Positions 1 to 6,632 of a DNA stretch of 9,867 nt are shown in pieces. A model generated the notes under the pieces. The model made no database searches and was not told the DNA's origin. It was given only the letters and a program-made list of their open reading frames with translations. The DNA is from Asaia bogorensis (GTDB taxonomy: Bacteria > Pseudomonadota > Alphaproteobacteria > Acetobacterales > Acetobacteraceae). Numbering within the stretch: position 1 is the first letter of the stretch; every line of letters begins with the position of its first letter. Made by a program: the position numbers and the translations under genes. Where the stretch lies: NCBI GenBank assembly GCA_945874515.1, contig CAMCHA010000050.1:1-9867 (forward strand). The letters are read 5' to 3'.

Positions 1-68
1 AAATCCCGCGCCCCCAGGCGCGCCATGGCCTGATCAAGCAGCACCCCGCTATCGGTTGCTGCGGTCAT
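1..68 (-). CDS. Unidentified protein, N-terminal fragment (runs off window start)
   Basis: On the minus strand an ATG at 68-66 opens a frame that stays open to position 1, giving 22 codons (begins MTAATDSGVLLDQAMARLGA). Its ATG overlaps the TGA of the gamma-glutamyltransferase-family gene as ATGA, the usual arrangement of translationally coupled genes in one operon, which is the main reason to believe it is real. No domain can be recognised in so short a piece and no function is proposed. The rest of the gene lies outside the window. Confidence 0.55.
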   Translation of the reverse strand, partial: MTAATDSGVLLDQAMARLGARD

Positions 69-1765
69 CCCGCAATTGCATAGGCCGGGCGCCGTGGATC
101 AGCCCCGGCACGCACCAGCCCTGTTGCGGGGTCCGACATCACCGCCTCCACACTGCCGGCAAGCCAGGTGATATCGGGCCATTCCTTGATGTCATGCCCA
201 CGGCCCGCCAGCGCATTGCGCGTCGCTTCCGGAATGCGCGTTTCTACCGCAAGCCGACGCGGGAAATAATCAAACGGCGCGAAGGATGACGGGAAGGCGT
301 AAGATGAAACGCGCGGCGCTTCGATCGCTTCCTGCAATTCCATGCCGAAATGCAGCACATTCAACATCACCTGCAACATGGCCTGAATTTGCACATCGCC
401 GCCCGGCGTGCCCAAGGGCATCACGCCGCCGCTGCGCGTCACCACCATGGCGGGGTTGGGTGTCAGGCGCGGGCGCTTGCCAGGGGCCACGCCAGCGGGA
501 TGCGCGGGATCAGGCCGGCTTTGGCTGCCGCGATTGGAAGGGATCAAGCCAAGCCCCGGCACTACTGGCGAATTCCACGACCCATCGGAAGGTGTGGCGC
601 TGAAGGCATTGCCCCAACGATCCACCACCGCGACATAGGATGTATCGGCTTCAATCGTCGGCAAATCGCGTCGCACAGGCCCATCCGCCGCGCGCCCCGC
701 GTCAAGCAAGGGTGGATACATGGAAGGATGCGCGCGCACCGGGTCCATTTCCGCCACACGCGCCGCCAGGTGCGCATCTGACAGCAGCGCATCAATCGGT
801 ACATCAACGAAGGCGGGATCACCGAAATGATATTCACGGTCCGCCATGGCCGCTTTCACGCATTCGGTGAAAAGATGCAGATATTCGGCCGAATTATGTT
901 CCAGCCCATCAAGCCCAGCGCGTTCCATCAGCAACAGCGCTTCCAAAAGCGCCGGGCCCTGGCACCAGGGGCCGCAGGTAATCACCTCATGCCCACGCCA
1001 GCGGCGCGTGATGGCGGGTTCCAGGCGGGAACGGAAACTGGCCATGTCGGCCATGGTCAGGAAGCCACCTTCGCGCTCCTGGAAGGCCACGATCTCCCGC
1101 GCGATATCGCCGCGATAAAACGCCGCGTGCGCCGCCGCCAACCCGGCAAGCCTGCCTTTACCCGCCGCGCGCTTTTCTTCATCCACCATATAAGTCAAGC
1201 TGCGTGCCAGGTCGCTTTGGATGAAGCGTTCGCCGACTTTGGGCGGCGCGCCGCCAGGCAGGAAAATCGCCGCATTGGCTGGCCAGCGCGCATATTCCGC
1301 GACATGCGCCGAAACACTCTCCGCGAGCAGCGGATAAACGGCAAAACCCTCCGCCGCGTAGCGAATGGCATATTGCGCCACATCGCCAAACCCCATGGTG
1401 CCATGACGTTCCAAGGCCGTGATCCAGGCATCAGGCGCGGCGGGCACCACGGTGCGGCGCACCCCTTGAGGAATCTTCCCACCATGTTCGCGCATAAAGA
1501 CATCAGGCGGCAGGGACGCCGGCCAATGGCCAAGCCCCGCGATGGTTTCCACCTGGCCATTGGCTAGCCGGATCATGATGGGCGCAACCCCGGCCACATT
1601 CACCAAATCCGGCAGCAGCACACCAAGCGCAATACCGGCCGCGCAGCCCGCATCCACCGCATTGCCGCCCGCTTCCAGCACCGCGTAACCGGCAGAAGCC
1701 GCCAGATAATGCCCCGCCGAAATCGCATGGCGCGGGCCGCTGAGTGTGGGACGGGAAGCGGGCAT
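65..1765 (-). CDS. Gamma-glutamyltransferase-family Ntn hydrolase
   Basis: A 566-residue protein, a normal length for the gamma-glutamyltranspeptidase family (PF01019). These are N-terminal-nucleophile hydrolases that cut themselves into two subunits and act on gamma-glutamyl or related amide bonds. Visible family marks are the N-terminal stretch with VLEAGGNAVDAG (about residues 30-40), a FGDPAFVDVP segment (about 314-323), the processing site DTSYVAVVD with Thr375 as the predicted nucleophile, a SATPSDG segment, and GTPGGD (about 452-457), matching the oxyanion-hole glycines. No signal peptide is visible, so it looks cytoplasmic, unlike classical periplasmic GGT. The processing site reads T-S-Y where classical enzymes have T-T-H, so the substrate may differ from glutathione; GGT-like acylases and YwrD-type enzymes are alternatives. 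I chose the ATG at 1765 over the one at 1780 because a GGAG lies 7 bases before it and the family similarity starts just after it. Its stop overlaps the next minus-strand gene. Confidence 0.88.
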   Translation of the reverse strand: MPASRPTLSGPRHAISAGHYLAASAGYAVLEAGGNAVDAGCAAGIALGVLLPDLVNVAGVAPIMIRLANGQVETIAGLGHWPASLPPDVFMREHGGKIPQGVRRTVVPAAPDAWITALERHGTMGFGDVAQYAIRYAAEGFAVYPLLAESVSAHVAEYARWPANAAIFLPGGAPPKVGERFIQSDLARSLTYMVDEEKRAAGKGRLAGLAAAHAAFYRGDIAREIVAFQEREGGFLTMADMASFRSRLEPAITRRWRGHEVITCGPWCQGPALLEALLLMERAGLDGLEHNSAEYLHLFTECVKAAMADREYHFGDPAFVDVPIDALLSDAHLAARVAEMDPVRAHPSMYPPLLDAGRAADGPVRRDLPTIEADTSYVAVVDRWGNAFSATPSDGSWNSPVVPGLGLIPSNRGSQSRPDPAHPAGVAPGKRPRLTPNPAMVVTRSGGVMPLGTPGGDVQIQAMLQVMLNVLHFGMELQEAIEAPRVSSYAFPSSFAPFDYFPRRLAVETRIPEATRNALAGRGHDIKEWPDITWLAGSVEAVMSDPATGLVRAGADPRRPAYAIAG

Positions 1766-1772
1766 GGCTGAT

Positions 1773-1776
1773 CTCC
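1773..1776 (-). promoter_or_regulatory. Shine-Dalgarno GGAG setting the start of the GGT-family gene
   Basis: Read on the minus strand, GGAG sits 7 bases before the ATG at 1765. The upstream ATG at 1780 has no purine-rich element in front of it. This site decides between the two starts. Confidence 0.6.
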
Positions 1777-1792
1777 GCATATAGAGCGGCGA

Positions 1793-1820
1793 TCTTTAGC
1801 CCGCCCGGGTCTGGCGTCAA
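1793..1820 (-). promoter_or_regulatory. Candidate sigma-70 promoter for the minus-strand GGT operon
   Basis: On the minus strand TTGACG (1820-1815) matches the -35 consensus at 5 of 6 bases and is followed after 16 bases by TAAAGA (1798-1793), a weak -10. Transcription would begin near 1786, giving a leader of about 20 bases to the ATG at 1765; this also disfavours the ATG at 1780. The -10 match is poor, so this is only a candidate. Confidence 0.3.
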
Positions 1821-1866
1821 AGCCTGCAAGGGGGAAGAATGACGGTCGAACAAGGGAATGATCGCC

Positions 1867-2661
1867 ATGACCGAAACCGAAAACCCCGTATTGCTCACCA
1901 TTGATGCGCGCGGCATCGCCACCGCCACGTTGAACCGCCCGCATAAGGGCAATGCCTATAACGCCGCCATGCTGGAAGGGCTGATCGCCGGGCTCGATCA
2001 ACTCCGCCCCGATGCCGCCATTCGTGGCCTCGTGATCCGCGGCGCCGGGGCGCATTTCCAGGCCGGGGCGGATATTGATTGGCTGGCGGAAGTGGCGGCC
2101 TATCCGCCGGAGCCCGCCTTCGCCGCATCGCTGGCCACCACCGAGGCCATGCGCAAGCTGAATGAATTCCCGAAGCCGACCTTCGCCGTGATCCAGGGTG
2201 CCTGTTTTGGCGGCGGCGTTGGCATTACCTGCTGCGTTGATGTCGCGCTGGCGACCCCTGCGGCACAATTTGGCATTACGGAAGTACGCGTGGGCGTCGC
2301 CCCCACCCCAATCAGCACGCATATGGTAGATGCTTTGGGCCTTCGCCAAACCCGCCGCTATGCCATCACCGGCGAACGCTTCGACGCAGCCGAGGCCCTT
2401 CGAATCGGCCTGGTGCATGAGGTGGTAGTGGCAGATGCCATTGAAGCGCGGCTGGCGTATATCATTGATCAGATGATGCTTTCCGCGCCCACTGCCATTG
2501 CCATGACCAAAACCTCCTTCCTGGAGGCCAATGGGCTGACCCTTTCCCCCCGCCAGGTGGCGCAATTGGCGCAGGAGGGCTGGATGCAGCGCGCTGCGCC
2601 CGAGGGGCGGGAAGGTCTGGCTGCCTTCCAGGCGAAGCGCCGGCCTGCCTGGTACAAATAG
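1867..2661 (+). CDS. Enoyl-CoA hydratase/isomerase family protein, methylglutaconyl-CoA hydratase-like
   Basis: A 264-residue crotonase-fold protein, the normal family length. These enzymes stabilise an enolate of an acyl-CoA thioester in an oxyanion hole, usually in fatty-acid or branched-chain amino-acid breakdown. The oxyanion-hole segments are AGADIDWL (about residues 66-73) and GACFGGGVG (about 111-119). The later catalytic glutamate (Glu164 of rat mitochondrial hydratase) is present in TEVRVG at about residue 139. The earlier one (Glu144, in GGGxE) is glycine here. That pattern, with the following GVAPTPIS and the C-terminal REGLAAFQAKRRPAW, resembles methylglutaconyl-CoA or carboxygeranoyl-CoA hydratases of the LiuC/GnyH group. 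No leucine-degradation partner lies nearby, so the substrate is uncertain. I prefer the ATG at 1867, with AAGGGA at 1852-1857 about 9 bases upstream. The in-frame ATG at 1858 has that element directly against it. Confidence 0.85.
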   Translation: MTETENPVLLTIDARGIATATLNRPHKGNAYNAAMLEGLIAGLDQLRPDAAIRGLVIRGAGAHFQAGADIDWLAEVAAYPPEPAFAASLATTEAMRKLNEFPKPTFAVIQGACFGGGVGITCCVDVALATPAAQFGITEVRVGVAPTPISTHMVDALGLRQTRRYAITGERFDAAEALRIGLVHEVVVADAIEARLAYIIDQMMLSAPTAIAMTKTSFLEANGLTLSPRQVAQLAQEGWMQRAAPEGREGLAAFQAKRRPAWYK

Positions 2662-2664
2662 ATT

Positions 2665-2673
2665 TGTGGATAA
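2665..2673 (-). promoter_or_regulatory. Perfect DnaA-box 9-mer (TTATCCACA)
   Basis: The plus strand reads TGTGGATAA, the exact reverse complement of the strong E. coli DnaA box. It starts 3 bases after the crotonase stop codon and 22 bases before the first Pho-box half-site. I noticed no second perfect box nearby, so it is not an origin. It could be a DnaA regulatory or titration site, or chance. Confidence 0.35.
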
Positions 2674-2694
2674 CACCCAAACTTGTCCGGATGC

Positions 2695-2734
2695 TTGTCA
2701 TAAAAACTTCATGGATTTGAAATCTAAGAGTCAC
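2695..2734 (+). promoter_or_regulatory. Tandem Pho box (PhoB binding sites) upstream of pstS
   Basis: Four 7-base units resembling CTGTCAT start exactly 11 bases apart: TTGTCAT (2695), ACTTCAT (2706), TTGAAAT (2717) and GAGTCAC (2728). The first is followed by AAAA, as in the consensus CTGTCATAAA, and an 11-bp repeat is the spacing at which PhoB dimers bind. The first unit is strong and the later ones degenerate. Position in front of pstS, in an operon that itself encodes PhoB, makes PhoB activation under low phosphate the natural reading. Confidence 0.72.
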
Positions 2735-2744
2735 AGAGCCTTTC

Positions 2745-2750
2745 TAGAAG
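2745..2750 (+). promoter_or_regulatory. Candidate -10 element of the Pho-controlled pstS promoter
   Basis: TAGAAG matches TATAAT at 4 of 6 bases and begins 10 bases after the last Pho-box unit. This is the geometry of PhoB-activated promoters, in which the Pho box replaces the -35 element. A start near 2757 would leave a leader of about 44 bases before the pstS start. Confidence 0.4.
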
Positions 2751-2789
2751 CAGTCTGCCGCCCAGCCGGAGCGGTTTGGTTTAGCAATC

Positions 2790-2793
2790 GGAG
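2790..2793 (+). promoter_or_regulatory. Shine-Dalgarno GGAG setting the GTG start of pstS
   Basis: GGAG lies 7 bases before the GTG at 2801, which opens directly into a signal peptide. It supports this start over the in-frame GTG at 2666, whose coding would run through the DnaA box and Pho boxes. Confidence 0.7.
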
Positions 2794-2800
2794 CATTCTT

Positions 2801-3820
2801 GTGAACAGGCGATCCCTTCTTCTTGGCGCTAGCGCCGCCCTCACCCTTCCTGTTTTTGGGGCGCAGGCCCAAGGCGCGCAGATCACTGGTGCGGGGGCTT
2901 CCTTCCCGAACCCGATCTACCAGAAATGGGCTGAAGCGGTTCGCAATGCCATTGGCATTCAATTGAATTATCAATCCGTGGGCTCGGGCGCCGGGATCAA
3001 CCAGATCCGCAACCGCACCGTGGATTTCGGCGCCACCGATGCGCCGCTGAACGCCCAGCAATTGACCGAAGGCAATCTACTGCAATTCCCGACTGTGATG
3101 GGGTCGCTAGTCGCCATTGTGAACATCCCGGGCATTGAGGATAACCAGCTGCGCCTGACCGGCCCGATCCTGGCCGATATCTACCTTGGCAAGATCACGC
3201 GCTGGAATGACGCAGCAATTGTTGCGATCAACCCAGGGCTTCCGCTGCCGAACCTGGCTATTGCGCCGGCCTATCGCGCGGATGGCTCCGGCACGACCTT
3301 TGTGTGGGTTTCCTACCTTGCGGCGGTATCGCCGGAATGGAAGGAGAAAGTGGGCGTTGGCACTTCAGTGCGCTTCCCCGCCGGTACTGGCGCGCGCGGC
3401 AATGAAGGTGTTGCTGGCACGGTTCGCAATGTGCGCGGCGCGATCGGCTATGTGGAAAACGCCTATGCCACCACGAATAAGCTGGTTTCCACCCAATTGC
3501 GGAATAATGCCGGCAATTTCGTGAGGCCAGATCACAAGGCCTTCATGTCCGCCGCTTCTGCCGCCGATTGGTCTGTGCCGGGCTTTGCCGCCAATGTGAT
3601 TGACCAGGCTGGCCCGGAATCCTGGCCGATTGTGGCGCCGACCTTCATTCTGATCCCGACCAACCCGACAGACGCCGCGCGCAGCGCCAGTGTGCGCCGC
3701 TTCTTCGATTGGGCCTTTACCAATGGCAGCAAGCTGGCCGAAGAATTGGAATACATCCCGCTGCCAGAATCAGTGCATAACGCGGTCAGGGCGTCCTGGC
3801 GGCAAAGCTTCCCTGGCTAA
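2801..3820 (+). CDS. pstS: Phosphate ABC transporter substrate-binding protein PstS
   Basis: The periplasmic phosphate-binding protein of the high-affinity Pst transporter, 339 residues including the signal. Residues 1-23 form an export signal (RRSLLLG at 3-9, then a hydrophobic run ending in AQA), with cleavage likely after Ala23; the paired arginines suggest the Tat route. The mature start ITGAGASFPNPIYQKW is the family hallmark. Expected phosphate ligands are present: Ser34-Phe35, Ser62 in SVGSG, Asp80 in GATDAPL, and Arg159, Ser163, Gly164 and Thr165 in YRADGSGTTF. The start is a GTG preceded by GGAG. It is the first gene of the pst operon, directly downstream of the Pho boxes, and is separated from pstC by about 90 bases holding a hairpin. 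Confidence 0.96.
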   Translation: MNRRSLLLGASAALTLPVFGAQAQGAQITGAGASFPNPIYQKWAEAVRNAIGIQLNYQSVGSGAGINQIRNRTVDFGATDAPLNAQQLTEGNLLQFPTVMGSLVAIVNIPGIEDNQLRLTGPILADIYLGKITRWNDAAIVAINPGLPLPNLAIAPAYRADGSGTTFVWVSYLAAVSPEWKEKVGVGTSVRFPAGTGARGNEGVAGTVRNVRGAIGYVENAYATTNKLVSTQLRNNAGNFVRPDHKAFMSAASAADWSVPGFAANVIDQAGPESWPIVAPTFILIPTNPTDAARSASVRRFFDWAFTNGSKLAEELEYIPLPESVHNAVRASWRQSFPG

Positions 3821-3834
3821 GTCGTTTTTTCTAC

Positions 3835-3861
3835 ACCCGCAGGCTAGGCTTGCCTACGGGT
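3835..3861 (+). other. Intercistronic hairpin between pstS and pstC
   Basis: ACCCGCAGGC (3835-3844) pairs with GCCTACGGGT (3852-3861) through 10 positions with one C-A mismatch, closing a 7-base loop. A run of six T precedes the hairpin (3825-3830), but only a broken T-rich stretch (TCGTCTTTCA) follows, so it is a weak rho-independent terminator at best. In binding-protein transporter operons such stems often stall 3' exonucleases or terminate part of the transcripts, so the first gene is expressed most. That role is inferred here. Confidence 0.5.
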
Positions 3862-3911
3862 CGTCTTTCACAGCGTAACCCCGGGGGTGTTCCTTGGCGT
3901 CCGAAAGCGTA

Positions 3912-4853
3912 ATGCCCATGAGGGCAACACGGCGTCCCAGTGGCCTGGGCGATAAAATCTTCGCCCTGCTCTGCCAGTCTGCCGGTATTCTAGTGCTGAT
4001 CCTGCTTGGCGCGCTGATCATTGAGCTCTTCATCGCGGGCCTGCCAGCCTTTCGCGCCTTTGGTCTTGCCTTCGTGACCTCCACAGATTGGGACCCGGTG
4101 CAGGAATTATTCGGCGCCGGTGTTTCCATCTACGGCACCATTGTCACCGCGGTGCTCGCTATCATCCTGGCCGTGCCCTTGGCATTTGGCGTGGCCTTCT
4201 TCCTGACGGAATTGGCGCCGCCATGGATGCGGCGTCCGGTTGGTACGGCGGTGGAGCTTTTGGCCGCGGTACCGTCCATCATTTATGGCATGTGGGGCTT
4301 TTTCGTCATTGCGCCGGCTTTCGCGCGGACTGTTCAGCCCTGGATCATTGAAAACATCGGCGAATGGCCGCTCATTGGCTTTCTATTTCAGGGCGCTCCC
4401 TTCGGCACCGGCTTGTTCACCGCGGCCTTCATCCTGGCCATCATGGTGCTGCCCTTCATTGCCGCCACCATGCGCGATGTCTTTGAACAAGTGCCTCCTG
4501 TTTTCAAGGAAAGTGCCTATGGGCTTGGGGCCACCCGCTGGGAAGTGATGAAGGGTGTCGTCATTCCCTATACGCGGATTTCCGTGGTGGGCGGCATTAT
4601 GCTCGGCCTTGGGCGGGCTTTGGGTGAGACCATGGCGGTAACCTTCGTGATCGGCAATGCGAACCGCATTTCAACCTCGCTATTTGGTCCGGGGAATACG
4701 ATTGCATCGCTGGTGGCGCTTGAATTCGGTGAAAGTGAGATCGGTAGCCTTAAGCTGTCATCGCTGCTGGCGCTTGGCTTCATCCTGTTCTTGCTGTCTT
4801 TCGTGGTGCTGGCAACATCCCGCTATCTGCTGCGTTCGCGGCTGAAGGTCTGA
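3912..4853 (+). CDS. pstC: Phosphate ABC transporter permease PstC
   Basis: One of the two inner-membrane permease subunits of the Pst transporter, about 313 residues. Six hydrophobic membrane segments are visible at roughly 22-44, 72-98, 111-136, 166-187, 223-248 and 284-306. The cytoplasmic EAA loop that docks on the ATPase is KESAYGLGATRWEVMKG (about 199-215), followed by the conserved LGRALGETMAVTFVIGN. The start is uncertain. In-frame candidates are TTG 3894 (six bases after GGGGG), ATG 3912 and ATG 3918, and none has a clear Shine-Dalgarno; I chose the first ATG. Translation may depend on the upstream hairpin region. pstA begins 3 bases after its stop. Confidence 0.93.
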   Translation: MPMRATRRPSGLGDKIFALLCQSAGILVLILLGALIIELFIAGLPAFRAFGLAFVTSTDWDPVQELFGAGVSIYGTIVTAVLAIILAVPLAFGVAFFLTELAPPWMRRPVGTAVELLAAVPSIIYGMWGFFVIAPAFARTVQPWIIENIGEWPLIGFLFQGAPFGTGLFTAAFILAIMVLPFIAATMRDVFEQVPPVFKESAYGLGATRWEVMKGVVIPYTRISVVGGIMLGLGRALGETMAVTFVIGNANRISTSLFGPGNTIASLVALEFGESEIGSLKLSSLLALGFILFLLSFVVLATSRYLLRSRLKV

Positions 4854-4856
4854 ACC

Positions 4857-5750
4857 ATGTCGCTTTCGCTTTCTTCCCTGCCCCATCCCGGCCCGCGCAA
4901 GGACGCCGCCATGGCGGCACGGCTTGGTGCCTCCCGCAAGCGGGCAGACATCATCATTCGCACGCTTTGCATCGCGGCCACGGTGATTGGCCTTGTGTTG
5001 CTGGCGTCCATTCTGATCACACTTTTCTATCGCGGATTTGAAGCCCTGTCGCTGCGAGTCTTCACCCATAACACGGCCCCACCGGGTTCTGAGGGTGGCT
5101 TGCTTAACGCCATTGTAGGCAGCCTTATCCAATCCCTGATTGGCACCGCGATTGGCACGCCGATCGGTATGCTGGTTGGAACTTACTTGGCCGAATACGC
5201 CAAGGATTCCTGGCTGGGTAACGCCGTGCGGTTTGTCTCAGACATTCTACTTTCCGCACCCTCCATCCTGATTGGGCTTTTTGTCTATCAGATCCTGGTG
5301 CTGCCTTTCGGTGGATTTTCTGGCTGGGCTGGTGTTGCCGCACTCGCCATCATCGTCATTCCCATCGTTGTGCGCACCACGGAAGACATGCTGCAATTGA
5401 TCCCGAATACGCTGCGCGAAGCGGTGATGGGGCTTGGCGCGCCGAAATGGAAAATGATCGTGATGGTCTGCTGGCGTTCCGCCATCGCCGGCATCCTGAC
5501 CGGCATTTTGTTGGCCGTGGCGCGTGTGGCGGGCGAAACCGCGCCGCTGCTGTTCACCTCACTCGGCAATAATGCGTGGTCCACTGATCTCTCAAAGCCG
5601 ATGGCGAGCCTGCCGGTGACGATCTATTCCTTCGCCGGTTCACCCTTTGAAGATTGGATTGCGCTGGCCTGGGCTGGTGCGCTTCTGATCACACTTAGTG
5701 TTCTATGCCTCAACATCCTTGCGCGCACATTGTTGCGCAGCCGCACATGA
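4857..5750 (+). CDS. pstA: Phosphate ABC transporter permease PstA
   Basis: The second permease subunit, 297 residues, close to the E. coli protein in length. Six membrane segments are visible at about 32-58, 83-112, 125-149, 155-173, 209-233 and 267-293. The EAA loop is [15 protein letters not shown] (about 187-201) and is followed by [12 protein letters not shown], typical of PstA. The gene starts 3 bases after the pstC stop, with GAAGG 8 bases before the ATG, so the two are probably translationally coupled. A second in-frame ATG at 4911 has a better-looking AAGGA 7 bases upstream and would remove 18 residues before the first membrane segment; it is a real alternative start. Confidence 0.94.
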   Translation: MSLSLSSLPHPGPRKDAAMAARLGASRKRADIIIRTLCIAATVIGLVLLASILITLFYRGFEALSLRVFTHNTAPPGSEGGLLNAIVGSLIQSLIGTAIGTPIGMLVGTYLAEYAKDSWLGNAVRFVSDILLSAPSILIGLFVYQILVLPFGGFSGWAGVAALAIIVIPIVVRTTEDMLQLIPNTLREAVMGLGAPKWKMIVMVCWRSAIAGILTGILLAVARVAGETAPLLFTSLGNNAWSTDLSKPMASLPVTIYSFAGSPFEDWIALAWAGALLITLSVLCLNILARTLLRSRT

Positions 5751-5766
5751 CCGGAAGGACGGAACC

Positions 5767-6606
5767 ATGAGCCTTTCAACAGAAACACAAAACCAGCCAA
5801 CCGGCTCGGCAAGCTTCGGCGGGTTGCAGGCGCGTTCTGAAGCCGCGCTGAATGATGCGCGTGTGGCCATTCGCAACCTGGATTTCTTCTATGGCGATAA
5901 CCGCGCGCTGAAGGGCATCAATCTTGATCTGCCGGACCGCCAGGTTACCGGCATGATTGGGCCTTCAGGCTGCGGCAAATCCACCTTGCTGCGCATTTTG
6001 AACCGGATGTTCAGCCTTTACCCCGGTCAGCGCGCGACTGGTGAGGTGCTGATGGATGGACAGAACATCATCTCGGACGCGGTGGCTTTGAATGATCTCC
6101 GCGCCAAGGTCGGCATGGTCTTTCAAAAACCCACGCCCTTTCCGATGACGATTTACGATAACATTGCCTTCGGTATCAAACTTCATGAAAAGCTTCCCAA
6201 ATCTGAAATGGGTGAGCGGATTGAATGGGCGCTGACCCGTGCCGCGCTTTGGAATGAAGTGAAGGACCGGCTGGATAAATCCGCCCTTGGCCTTTCTGGT
6301 GGGCAGCAGCAGCGGCTTTGCATCGCGCGCACCATCGCCGTACGGCCTGAGGTGATCCTGTTCGATGAACCAACCTCAGCCCTCGACCCCATCAGCACCT
6401 TGAAGATCGAGGAGCTGATTGACGAATTGAAGCGCGACTTTACCATTGCCATCGTCACGCACAACATGCAGCAGGCCGCGCGTTGCGCGGATCAGGTCGC
6501 GTTTTTCTACCTGGGTGAGCTGATTGAAGTGGCGCCGGCGGCGCAGTTGTTCACCGCGCCCAAGCACCCAAAGACGCAAGAATACATCACCGGCCGGTTT
6601 GGCTGA
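5767..6606 (+). CDS. pstB: Phosphate ABC transporter ATP-binding protein PstB
   Basis: The cytoplasmic ATPase that powers phosphate import by PstCA, 279 residues. All nucleotide-binding motifs are intact: Walker A GPSGCGKS (65-72), Q-loop Gln120 in [12 protein letters not shown] signature LSGGQ (176-180), Walker B VILFDE (196-201) with the D-loop SALDP, and the switch histidine His232 in [10 protein letters not shown]. The KPTPFPM segment after the Q-loop and the C-terminal [10 protein letters not shown] are characteristic of PstB. An N-terminal extension of about 30 polar residues precedes the domain. The ATG at 5767 is supported by AAGGA 7 bases upstream. It sits 16 bases after pstA. Confidence 0.97.
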   Translation: MSLSTETQNQPTGSASFGGLQARSEAALNDARVAIRNLDFFYGDNRALKGINLDLPDRQVTGMIGPSGCGKSTLLRILNRMFSLYPGQRATGEVLMDGQNIISDAVALNDLRAKVGMVFQKPTPFPMTIYDNIAFGIKLHEKLPKSEMGERIEWALTRAALWNEVKDRLDKSALGLSGGQQQRLCIARTIAVRPEVILFDEPTSALDPISTLKIEELIDELKRDFTIAIVTHNMQQAARCADQVAFFYLGELIEVAPAAQLFTAPKHPKTQEYITGRFG

Positions 6607-6632
6607 GCCAAGCATAGGCAGGAGCAACACAC

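Noticed and set aside
827..1567. A 246-codon plus-strand open frame opposite the GGT-family gene
   Set aside because: Antisense to a full-length family-like protein, with an Arg-rich translation and no motif.
1600..2676. A 358-codon open frame on the minus strand opposite the crotonase gene
   Set aside because: It lies antisense to a gene with clear crotonase motifs and overlaps the GGT gene; its translation is low-complexity, rich in Gly, Arg and His, as expected for a GC-rich shadow frame.
2666..2800. A 45-codon N-terminal extension of PstS from GTG 2666
   Set aside because: It would code through the Pho boxes and put a non-signal stretch before the signal peptide; GTG 2801 has GGAG at 7 bases and begins the signal directly.
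3894..3911. TTG 3894 as the pstC start
   Set aside because: Possible but not preferred: a rare start codon with only a GGGGG run before it, and two ATGs follow closely in frame.
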